DNA of 5,077 nt from Sulfurovum sp. (GCA_020726085.1 DYTG01000032.1:10476-15552); one strand, 5' to 3'. Shown: positions 1-5,077, counted from the stretch's first letter. Notes: generated by a model not told the origin, from the sequence alone. A program made the numbers and translations.

Positions 1-26
1 AAAAAATAATTGATGCCAACTATCAT
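1..26 (-). CDS. Possible start of a minus-strand gene, cut by the window edge
   Basis: On the minus strand an ATG at 26-24 is followed by eight codons reading MIVGINYF before the edge. It is preceded at a 6-nt distance by AGGGA, a modest Shine-Dalgarno match. Nothing can be said about function. It would be the next gene downstream of the rpoD-COG1058 pair on the same strand, about 107 bp away. Because only eight codons are visible, this may be chance. Confidence 0.2.
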
Positions 27-133
27 ATTCTTTCCCTATGCCAATGGTATAGAATCACATCTTATTGTTTACTAACTTTACGCACTTATTGAATTTTTAA
101 AATTTACAGGTGAAACAGTGCTAAGTCCTGTTA

Positions 134-889
134 CTAGACAAGCTTTTCTCCCCATTGATAAACAATGGAGTGGTTTTCGAGTTTGGCAATAAACTTATCA
201 AAATTGCTTTTGGCGAGTTCTTCATCGTAGGAGGCTACGGATATGGTGGTGTGCCACTCTCCGTTGCTAGAAGATGTTGGGAGTGAAGAGAGTTCTACGC
301 CCTTGGGCATTTGCTCCATGACATCAACCAAAAAAGACTCTTTGCACTGTGCTGCCAATGTGCAACGATAGATTTGGCGTTTGGTATTGAAAGAATGAGC
401 CAAAATAGCCTCTACCATAGGGTGCGACATATGGGGAAATCCTGGCATAAAAAAGTAGCGGTTTTGGAGTCCAAAAGCGGGAATAGAGCCGTAAACATTC
501 TCAATAAGCCGTGCCTCTTTGGGAAGTTGTGCCATAGCGTAAGTGATAGGTGATACTTTACCCGCTAATTTTTCATCAATAATGGCTTTGCACTCTTCAT
601 GGGTGTAGAGTTTGCCATCGCTTAGAGCCTTAGCCACACATGCTCGTGTGTGGTCGTCAGGCGTAGCACCAATCCCTCCAAAACTAAAAATAACACTGCT
701 TTCTATGGCAGCAAGGTATCGAATGGTATTGACAATAAGCACAGGGTCATCTTCAATGATAAATGAACCTGTAAGTTTATTGCCATACTTTTGAAGGGCT
801 TTGGTGACAAAATCAAAATGGGCATCTTCTCTTCGGCGATTGAGTATCTCAGTACCAATAATAAGAACAAAAAACTTTACCTCTTGCAT
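134..889 (-). CDS. Short CinA-N/MoaB-like molybdopterin-binding domain protein (COG1058 type)
   Basis: This is a 251-residue cytoplasmic protein with no signal peptide or membrane segment. The N-terminal 165 residues read as a MoCF_biosynth (PF00994) fold in its CinA/COG1058 form. Residues 11-16 (IGTEIL) match the opening strand and loop. Residues 70-82 (FGGIGATPDDHTR) match the family TGGxGPTxDDxT nucleotide/pterin loop, with Ala in place of the usual Pro. Residues 131-140 (NVYGSIPAFG) match the N-x-x-G-S-x-P-G-F element, and residues 148-158 (MPGFPHMSHPM) match the LPGxPxEMxxM segment. The C-terminal 85 residues do not resemble the CinA nicotinamide-nucleotide amidase domain (PF02464), and the protein is much shorter than the roughly 400 residues of full CinA. 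Relatives are labelled competence/damage-inducible protein A, molybdopterin-binding protein or FAD-pyrophosphatase-like, so the substrate is uncertain. The ATG start is fixed by GAGGAG 6 nt upstream, inside the 3' end of rpoD, which implies co-transcription and probably translational coupling. Confidence 0.85.
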   Translation of the reverse strand: MQEVKFFVLIIGTEILNRRREDAHFDFVTKALQKYGNKLTGSFIIEDDPVLIVNTIRYLAAIESSVIFSFGGIGATPDDHTRACVAKALSDGKLYTHEECKAIIDEKLAGKVSPITYAMAQLPKEARLIENVYGSIPAFGLQNRYFFMPGFPHMSHPMVEAILAHSFNTKRQIYRCTLAAQCKESFLVDVMEQMPKGVELSSLPTSSSNGEWHTTISVASYDEELAKSNFDKFIAKLENHSIVYQWGEKLV

Positions 890-892
890 TGT

Positions 893-2755
893 TTACTCCT
901 CAATGTAGTTTTTAAGCTTACGTCCTACTTTGGGATGTTTGAGCTTTTTGATAGCTGAGGATTCAATCTGTCGTACCCGTTCACGCGTGACATTCAGCTC
1001 TTTGCCTATCTCTTCAAGCGTTCTATCGCTGTGGTCATCAAGCAATCCAAAACGCATACGAATCACCGCCTTTTCTCGATCATTGAGTTGACTTAAAACA
1101 TCATCGATTTGTTTGTTGAGGTCATCACGAAGCACCACATCGGTAGGACTCAACGTATTTTTATCTTCAATAAAATCTCCAAATCTTCCATCGTCCTCAT
1201 CGCCTACGGGTGTCTCGAGGCTTACGGGTTCTTTGGTGATTTTAATCACATTTTTGACCTTATCGACGCTCAAACCTACCTCTTTGGCGATGGTATCGAG
1301 ATCGGGTTCTTTGCCACTCTCCTGGAGGTGTTTGCGAATAATTTTATTGATACGGTTAATGGTCTCTATCATGTGGATAGGGATACGAATGGTACGGGCT
1401 TGATCTGCAATGGCACGGCTAATGGCTTGACGTATCCACCATGTAGCGTAGGTTGAGAACTTGTACCCTTTTTGATACTCAAACTTATCTACGGCTTTCA
1501 TCAGTCCAATATTTCCCTCTTGAATAAGATCAAGGAAAGGCAAACCTCGATTGGTGTAGCGTTTGGCAATCGATACCACCAAACGTAAGTTGGATTTTGC
1601 CATGCGTGTTTTGGCTTTTTCGCTTTTGGTTTTGCCTTGGCGGATTTGATTGAGTATCTCTTCGAGTTTGACGGGATCAAGATTGAAGCTATCTTTACTC
1701 GCTTCTTTGGTCTCAAAGAGCTTTTTGATTTCAACGTAGGTGCTTACCATTGTGGTTTCTGGGACGGCATTGATAATATCGTCTTTGTCCATATTGATAA
1801 TATTGTCCAATATTTTGCCGTGATTTTCAAGCAACATATCGTTAAAAAGCGGTAGCTTATACTCCAATCGCTTAAGTTCTTTATCAAACCCATCGTCGCT
1901 TTTGAGAGCCGTCTCCATCGCCTTGACCAACTCATTGATAAGCTTGGATGTGGGTCCTAGTTCGAGCAAAGCGTGTTTGAGTTGCTCTTTTTTGAAAGCG
2001 ACTTTGAAGTGTTCGTAGAGTACTTTGGACTCATCCTCGTCGCTTTTTTCAAGAATTTTTTCGAGTTCTTCAGTCGCTTTTACCCACTCTTTTTTGTTTT
2101 TTTCAAGCTTTTTGAAGCTATCAACGACTTGTTTAACTCTATCATTATTGACAATAGGAAGCGATGGAGTCTCACCCCCTTCATCATCTTCTTCTTCACT
2201 CTCTTCACCCCCATCAACATCATCAAAACTTTTAAAAAGCTCTTTGACACGTCGTTCACGATTGAGCAAAGGCTCTTTGTAGTTGAGGATGTATTGGATG
2301 AGATAGGGTACTGAACAGATAGCATCGATAATAATATCTTCGCCCTCTTCGATTTGTTTACTAAGCTCAATTTCTTCTTCTTTGGTTAGCAATAAAATCT
2401 TTCCCATCTCTCGCAGATACATTCGTACAGGCGAGTCACTTCGACTCCACTCAAGCAACTCTTTTTCTTTGGTAAAATCAAAAAAATCAAGCTCGGTCTC
2501 ATCAGCAATCTTTCTAATGGTCTCTTGGTGTTTTTGAATCGTCTGCTGGGCAACGAGTTTGGCATACTCTGATGCGCTAATAATCTCTAATTTTCCATCT
2601 TTTGAAAGCTTTTCAATCTTTTTGACTTGTGCCATGTTGAGAGGTTTATCAAACTCTTTGACAATGCGTTCGTAGGTTAAATAGACACCTTTTTTTTTGT
2701 TAGAAAAGAGCTTTTCAACCCTACCCATTGCATCAATTTTTTTTGTTGTAGCCAT
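893..2755 (-). CDS. rpoD: RNA polymerase primary sigma factor RpoD (sigma-70)
   Basis: This is a 620-residue housekeeping sigma factor that binds core RNA polymerase and recognises -10/-35 promoters. Region 1.1 covers about residues 10-80. Region 1.2 starts at 106 (SDSPVRMYLREMG). A long charged non-conserved region spans about 140-375 and contains an acidic tract at 178-195. Region 2 covers about 380-460, with NLRLVVSIAKRY (389-400), DLIQEGNIGLMKAVDKFEY (409-427) and the -10-recognising, DNA-melting segment KFSTYATWWIRQAISRAI (432-449). Region 3 covers about 460-540. Region 4 covers about 550-615, with the -35 helix-turn-helix TLEEIGKELNVTRERVRQIE (579-598). All regions are intact and the length is normal (E. 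coli RpoD has 613 residues), so this is the primary sigma factor and not an alternative one. The ATG start has GAGGAG 10 nt upstream. The coding strand carries A8 and A9 tracts within the first 22 codons. The gene diverges from leuD and is followed 3 bp later by the COG1058 gene. Confidence 0.98.
   Translation of the reverse strand: MATTKKIDAMGRVEKLFSNKKKGVYLTYERIVKEFDKPLNMAQVKKIEKLSKDGKLEIISASEYAKLVAQQTIQKHQETIRKIADETELDFFDFTKEKELLEWSRSDSPVRMYLREMGKILLLTKEEEIELSKQIEEGEDIIIDAICSVPYLIQYILNYKEPLLNRERRVKELFKSFDDVDGGEESEEEDDEGGETPSLPIVNNDRVKQVVDSFKKLEKNKKEWVKATEELEKILEKSDEDESKVLYEHFKVAFKKEQLKHALLELGPTSKLINELVKAMETALKSDDGFDKELKRLEYKLPLFNDMLLENHGKILDNIINMDKDDIINAVPETTMVSTYVEIKKLFETKEASKDSFNLDPVKLEEILNQIRQGKTKSEKAKTRMAKSNLRLVVSIAKRYTNRGLPFLDLIQEGNIGLMKAVDKFEYQKGYKFSTYATWWIRQAISRAIADQARTIRIPIHMIETINRINKIIRKHLQESGKEPDLDTIAKEVGLSVDKVKNVIKITKEPVSLETPVGDEDDGRFGDFIEDKNTLSPTDVVLRDDLNKQIDDVLSQLNDREKAVIRMRFGLLDDHSDRTLEEIGKELNVTRERVRQIESSAIKKLKHPKVGRKLKNYIEE
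896..901 (-). promoter_or_regulatory. Ribosome binding site of the COG1058 gene inside the rpoD 3' end
   Basis: GAGGAG forms the last two codons (Glu-Glu) of rpoD. It lies 6 nt before the ATG of the downstream gene, with the rpoD stop codon TAA between them. Ribosomes ending on rpoD would therefore sit on the next initiation site, which suggests translational coupling. Confidence 0.8.
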
Positions 2756-2765
2756 TAATTATCAG

Positions 2766-2771
2766 CTCCTC
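2766..2771 (-). promoter_or_regulatory. Ribosome binding site of rpoD
   Basis: GAGGAG on the minus strand lies 10 nt before the ATG at 2755. The spacing is slightly long, but the match is strong and supports this start codon. Confidence 0.75.
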
Positions 2772-2800
2772 TTTTAGTAAAATTAGCAAAGTGACACTAC

Positions 2801-2809
2801 TGTGTAAAC
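2801..2809 (+). repeat. 9-bp direct repeat TGTGTAAAC, copy 1
   Basis: This copy is identical to the one at 2898-2906. It lies in the rpoD leader, 97 bp from copy 2, so the two copies flank both predicted rpoD promoters. It may be half of an operator or a chance repeat. Confidence 0.35.
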
Positions 2810-2830
2810 ATATTAATATATTAAAAATGT
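2808..2830. repeat. AT-rich palindrome over the predicted rpoD transcription start
   Basis: A perfect 12-bp palindrome, TTAATATATTAA (2813-2824), is flanked by the inverted tetramers ACAT (2808-2811) and ATGT (2827-2830). It covers about +1 to +22 of the proximal rpoD promoter predicted at 2836-2850. It could be a repressor or regulator site or an RNA hairpin in the leader. In AT-rich DNA it could also be chance. Confidence 0.4.
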
Positions 2831-2835
2831 AATAA

Positions 2836-2850
2836 ATTATAGCAAAAAAA
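2836..2850 (-). promoter_or_regulatory. Proximal rpoD promoter, T-run plus extended -10
   Basis: The minus strand reads TTTTTTTGCTATAAT. It has seven T (2850-2844), then the TGn extension (the last T of that run, G2843 and C2842), then a perfect TATAAT (2841-2836). This is the known Campylobacter sigma-70 promoter pattern, which lacks a conserved -35 box, and none is seen here. Transcription would start near 2829, giving a leader of about 74 nt for rpoD. RpoD may thus transcribe its own gene. Confidence 0.75.
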
Positions 2851-2882
2851 GATTAAAATTAGATTTATGCTCAAGCAAGGCT

Positions 2883-2891
2883 ATTATAACA
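2883..2891 (-). promoter_or_regulatory. Possible distal rpoD promoter, extended -10
   Basis: The minus strand reads TGTTATAAT, which is a TGn extension joined to a perfect TATAAT (2888-2883). It lies 47 bp upstream of the proximal -10 box. It lacks the long T-run of the proximal promoter, so it is less certain. A start near 2876 would give a leader of about 120 nt. Confidence 0.45.
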
Positions 2892-2897
2892 TTTAAT

Positions 2898-2906
2898 TGT
2901 GTAAAC
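2898..2906 (+). repeat. 9-bp direct repeat TGTGTAAAC, copy 2
   Basis: This is the second copy of the 2801-2809 word, in the same orientation. It lies about 18 bp upstream of the candidate leuD -10 box and just upstream of the distal rpoD promoter. A regulator bound here could affect both divergent genes, but only the exact repeat is seen. Confidence 0.35.
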
Positions 2907-2923
2907 TTTTACTTTGGATTGGA

Positions 2924-2929
2924 TAGAAT
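2924..2929 (+). promoter_or_regulatory. Candidate leuD-leuB promoter -10 box
   Basis: TAGAAT matches the -10 consensus in five of six positions and is placed to start transcription near 2936, about 28 nt before the preferred leuD start. No convincing -35 box is present, which is usual in Campylobacterota. Nothing resembling a leucine attenuator leader peptide is visible in this short leader. Confidence 0.4.
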
Positions 2930-2952
2930 ACACCCAATTGATTGATTGACAA

Positions 2953-2957
2953 AAGGA
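2953..2957 (+). promoter_or_regulatory. Ribosome binding site that decides the leuD start
   Basis: AAGGA lies 6 nt before the TTG at 2964. The earlier in-frame TTG at 2946 would place this site inside the coding region and has no Shine-Dalgarno match in front of it. This site therefore argues for the 2964 start. Confidence 0.7.
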
Positions 2958-2963
2958 TTTGAC

Positions 2964-3449
2964 TTGGAAGGTAAAGTTTGGAAGTTTGGTGATAATATCG
3001 ATACGGACTTAATTATCGCTGCTCGATACCTCAATACCAGTGAGCCTAAGCAGCTTGCAAAATATGTGATGGAAGATGCTGATCCTCACTTTGTTCAAAA
3101 GATGCAAGTGGGAGATGTTATTGTAGCGGGTGAGAATTTTGGATGTGGAAGTAGCCGTGAACACGCCCCTATCGCTCTTAAAGCAGCGGGAATATCGGCG
3201 ATTGTTGCCCCTACATTTGCACGTATTTTTTATCGCAATGCCTTCAATATGGGGCTACCTATCTTTGAGTTGCCTCAGGCAAATGAGATAGAAGAGGGCG
3301 ATCAAATTAAGATAGATATGAGTAGTGGGGAGGTGATTAACCTTACCAAAGGCAAAAGTTACAAATTTACCCCTATTCCAGAGTTTATGCAAGAGTTGGT
3401 AAAAGCGGGTGGCTTGATTAACTTTGCAAAAAATGAACTAAATGCTTAG
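2964..3449 (+). CDS. leuD: 3-isopropylmalate dehydratase small subunit (isopropylmalate isomerase, LeuD)
   Basis: This is the small subunit of the cytoplasmic LeuCD hydro-lyase, which interconverts 2- and 3-isopropylmalate in leucine synthesis. The Fe-S cluster sits in the separate LeuC subunit, which is not in this window. The protein is 161 residues from the TTG at 2964 and belongs to the short (about 165-residue) LeuD class. It shows the aconitase swivel-domain signatures: GDNIDTDLI (9-17), GENFGCGSSREHAP (56-69) and YRNAFNMGLP (90-99). The specificity loop reads YLNT (22-25). Both possible starts are TTG. The start at 2946 would add six residues, but AAGGA at 2953-2957 and the natural family start just before GKVWKFGDNIDTD favour 2964. 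A stop codon directly precedes 2946, so there is no longer option. The stop lies 15 bp before leuB, implying one transcript. A homoaconitase-like role is possible but unlikely given the adjacent leuB. Confidence 0.95.
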   Translation: MEGKVWKFGDNIDTDLIIAARYLNTSEPKQLAKYVMEDADPHFVQKMQVGDVIVAGENFGCGSSREHAPIALKAAGISAIVAPTFARIFYRNAFNMGLPIFELPQANEIEEGDQIKIDMSSGEVINLTKGKSYKFTPIPEFMQELVKAGGLINFAKNELNA

Positions 3450-3464
3450 AAAGTAGGAGTTGTC

Positions 3465-4535
3465 ATGGGTCGAGAGTATAAAATTGGTATCATCAAAGGG
3501 GACGGAATTGGTCCAGAGATTGTTGAAGAGGCGATGCGTGTGCTGGATGCGGTATCAGTACGATGCGGTTTTAACCTCAAATATGAGGAGTTTTTATTGG
3601 GTGGGGCAGCTATTGATGAGACAGGTGTGCCCCTTCCCGATAAGACACTCAAAGGGGTAACTAAATGCGATGCGGTACTTTTTGGGGCTATTGGCGGACC
3701 CAAATGGGACACTCTTGAAAGACACCTTCGCCCCGAAACGGGTTTGTTGGGGCTGCGAAAAGCGATGGGTACATTTGCCAATCTACGCCCTGCAATGGTC
3801 TATAAAGAGCTTGTCAATGCCTCTACCCTCAAGCCTAGTGTTATTGAGGGGGTTGATTTGATGGTGGTACGAGAGCTTATAGGTGGAATTTACTTTGGTG
3901 AGCCGCGAGCGTTGCTTGAGGATAGAGCTTACAACACCATGGTTTATACCAAAGATGAAGTACGACGCATTGCAAAAGTTGCTTTTGAAATTGCTATGAA
4001 ACGAAACAAACGGGTCTGTTCGGTCGATAAAGCCAATGTGCTTGAAGTAAGCCAACTTTGGAGAGAAACCGTTGAGGAGGTGGCAAAAGATTACCCCAAA
4101 GTAGAGCTTAACCATATGTATGTCGATAATGCCGCTATGCAACTTATTCGTGCACCCAAGCAGTTTGATGTTATTTTGACAGGTAATATCTTTGGAGATA
4201 TTTTAAGCGACGCTGCAAGTATGTTAAGCGGTTCGATTGGTCTGCTTCCAAGTGCTTCAATAGGTAGCGGCGTAGGACTCTTTGAGCCTATTCACGGTTC
4301 TGCTCCCGATATTGCAGGTCAAGGCATTGCCAATCCTATTGCAACCATCGCAAGTGCCTCCATGATGCTACGCTACGCACTCAACGAAATCGAAGCCGCC
4401 AAAAAAATCGATAACGCTATCGCCAAAGTCCTTAGCGAAGGATACCGAACGGGTGATTTGAGTTCCTTTGATGCCAAAGAGATATGTGCAACGAGCGACA
4501 TGGGTGCTTTAATCGCCGATTACGCTTCAAGGTAG
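3465..4535 (+). CDS. leuB: 3-isopropylmalate dehydrogenase (LeuB)
   Basis: This cytoplasmic NAD-dependent enzyme oxidises and decarboxylates 3-isopropylmalate to 2-oxoisocaproate, the step after LeuCD in leucine synthesis. It has 356 residues, a normal length. The active-site set known from Thermus LeuB is complete, each residue shifted by four positions: Arg98 and Arg108 (in LRKAMGTFANLRP), Arg136 and Tyr143 (in VVRELIGGIYFGEPR), Lys189 (VDKANV), Asp221 (YVDNAAMQL), and metal-binding Asp245 and Asp249 (NIFGDILSD). The NAD adenine loop is HGSAPDIAGQGIANP (277-291). RELIGGIYFGEP is the isopropylmalate dehydrogenase wording and separates it from isocitrate and homoisocitrate dehydrogenases. TAGGAG (3454-3459) lies 5 nt before the ATG. 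It follows leuD by 15 bp. No strong terminator follows it. Confidence 0.98.
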   Translation: MGREYKIGIIKGDGIGPEIVEEAMRVLDAVSVRCGFNLKYEEFLLGGAAIDETGVPLPDKTLKGVTKCDAVLFGAIGGPKWDTLERHLRPETGLLGLRKAMGTFANLRPAMVYKELVNASTLKPSVIEGVDLMVVRELIGGIYFGEPRALLEDRAYNTMVYTKDEVRRIAKVAFEIAMKRNKRVCSVDKANVLEVSQLWRETVEEVAKDYPKVELNHMYVDNAAMQLIRAPKQFDVILTGNIFGDILSDAASMLSGSIGLLPSASIGSGVGLFEPIHGSAPDIAGQGIANPIATIASASMMLRYALNEIEAAKKIDNAIAKVLSEGYRTGDLSSFDAKEICATSDMGALIADYASR

Positions 4536-4547
4536 CGTCTTTTTATA

Positions 4548-4564
4548 GCTAGGTTAAGCCTAGC
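4548..4564 (+). repeat. Small hairpin downstream of leuB, weak terminator candidate
   Basis: GCTAGG (4548-4553) and CCTAGC (4559-4564) form a 6-bp stem with a 5-nt loop, 12 bp after the leuB stop. A T-run precedes the stem on the plus strand and none follows it on either transcript, so it is not a standard Rho-independent terminator. It may protect the 3' end of the leuDB mRNA or be chance. Confidence 0.3.
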
Positions 4565-4619
4565 AAATGATTTGATACTCTTATGATTTCAAATACCTAT
4601 CCACTAAGGGGGCGTTGTT

Positions 4620-5077
4620 GTGCTAAAGCGATTGTCTATTCTTCTATTGGGATTGCTACTGGGTGGTTGTGACAATAGGGAATCTGCTAAACGCTACAAG
4701 CCTATTGGGGGGGGGTGGAGTTTAACAAAAAAGTCTATAAAGTGGGCATTCATCCCTGTCACAACCCCAAAAAGATGTACATCTCCTATCGTCCTTTGTT
4801 GGATTATCTCGAATCAAAGCTTGAGAATGCAGAGTTTCTTCTTGAAACCTCCAAAGATTATCTTACCTATGACCAAAAGCTTTATGCAGGTAGGTTTGAT
4901 TTCTCACTTCCCAATTCCTATCAAACCTACAACGCACTGCAATACGGCTATGAAGTGATTGCCAAAACGAAACCCAATAGTGTCTTTTGAGGGATTTTAG
5001 TAGCACGCAAGGACAGAGGACTCAAAAGCGTTATACAATTGTGAGGCGAAGCGGTGAGCTTTCCCGCTCCAACGGCA
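4620..5077 (+). pseudogene. Broken PhnD-like phosphate/phosphonate-type ABC transporter binding lipoprotein, 5' part
   Basis: The start is a GTG with AAGGGGG (4606-4612) 7 nt upstream. The first 17 residues form a lipoprotein signal: MLKR, then a leucine-rich core, then the lipobox LGGC with Cys17 as the lipid site. At a G9 tract (4707-4715) the reading frame is lost. The homologous frame resumes as VEFNKKVYKVGIHPCHNPKK and continues through YRPLLDYLESKL, FDFSLPNSYQTYNALQYGY and NSVF. TGA then interrupts at 4988-4990, GILVARKDRGLKSVIQL follows, TGA interrupts again at 5042-5044, and the same frame ends at the edge with GEAVSFPAPTA. This order matches the PhnD-type binding domain (PF12974), for example HPxHNP, FDFALPNPYQT, FRGIxLVRKDSG and SxPAPTA as I recall them from family members. 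A 10- or 7-base G run would rejoin the first two parts, but both TGA codons would remain. A weak TATGAT at 4582-4587 could be its promoter. The ligand is unknown and the 3' part is not visible. Confidence 0.8.
4707..4715 (+). repeat. G9 homopolymer tract at the frameshift of the lipoprotein gene
   Basis: Nine consecutive G lie after codon 29, at the exact point where the signal-peptide frame and the binding-domain frame part. Gaining one G or losing two would join them. G tracts of this length are known phase-variable switches in Campylobacter. Here the later TGA codons make a working switch doubtful. Confidence 0.8.

Noticed and set aside
45..53. Plus-strand extended -10-like TGGTATAGA
   Set aside because: No plus-strand gene follows and there is no T-run or -35 box. 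It would only make an antisense transcript into the COG1058 gene.
3..92. Open plus-strand frame at the left edge, ending in TGA at 90-92
   Set aside because: The 29 codons are rich in Cys, Tyr and Leu with no recognisable motif, and the stretch is AT-rich. It is too short to support a gene tail.
91..132. Possible terminator after the COG1058 gene
   Set aside because: A 5-bp stem (114-118 with 128-132) and the palindrome AATTTTTAAAATT (92-104) are present, but the stem is weak and no proper T-run follows on the minus strand.
311..794. Plus-strand reading frames opposite the COG1058 gene
   Set aside because: They are shadows of the minus-strand gene, whose motifs and RBS are clear.
1109..2314. 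Several plus-strand reading frames opposite rpoD
   Set aside because: They lie wholly antisense to a complete and conserved rpoD, show no family motifs, and have no RBS or operon context.
3783..4142. Minus-strand 119-codon frame within leuB
   Set aside because: It is antisense to conserved LeuB catalytic sequence and has no recognisable domain.
4582..4587. TATGAT as a promoter for the lipoprotein gene
   Set aside because: It is well placed before the RBS but has no TGn extension, T-run or -35 box, so it is mentioned only under the pseudogene.
4715..4990. A separate short gene starting at the GTG in the G tract
   Set aside because: It would lack the lipoprotein signal and end within the binding domain. 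It is better read as the middle part of the broken gene at 4620-5077.
1..5077. CRISPR arrays, insertion sequences, tRNA or rRNA genes
   Set aside because: I saw no spaced repeats, transposase motifs, terminal inverted repeats or cloverleaf-like sequence.

Overview
This window looks like a chromosomal housekeeping segment from a member of the Campylobacterota (former Epsilonproteobacteria), most likely a free-living sulfur-oxidising type related to Sulfurimonas, Sulfuricurvum, Sulfurovum or Sulfurospirillum. The basis is the moderately AT-rich composition, the wording of RpoD and LeuB, and a run of seven T followed by GC and TATAAT (the Campylobacter-style sigma-70 promoter without a -35 box) upstream of rpoD. 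The genus cannot be fixed without a search.

Layout. Positions 1-133 are a non-coding AT-rich tail, with a possible start of another minus-strand gene at the left edge. Positions 134-2755 hold a minus-strand pair, rpoD followed by a short COG1058-type molybdopterin-binding/CinA-N-like protein. The two genes are 3 bp apart, and the ribosome binding site of the second lies in the last two codons of rpoD. Positions 2756-2963 are a divergent regulatory region with two extended -10 promoters facing rpoD, an AT-rich palindrome over the predicted rpoD start site, a 9-bp direct repeat, and a weaker promoter candidate facing leuD. Positions 2964-4535 hold leuD-leuB, two leucine biosynthesis genes in one likely transcript, with no leuC or leuA in view. 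Positions 4620-5077 hold the 5' part of a PhnD-like periplasmic binding lipoprotein gene. It is broken by a frameshift in a G9 tract and by two in-frame TGA codons, and it runs off the right edge.

How the genes work together. RpoD is the primary sigma factor. LeuD (with a LeuC encoded elsewhere) converts 2-isopropylmalate to 3-isopropylmalate, and LeuB oxidises and decarboxylates that product towards leucine. The COG1058 protein has no proven role but is probably co-transcribed with rpoD. The PhnD-like gene seems to be a decaying stand-alone lipoprotein gene.

I found no sign of an undescribed multi-gene system. The most notable feature is the broken lipoprotein gene with its mononucleotide G tract. 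The next most notable is the structure of the rpoD/leuD divergent promoter region.
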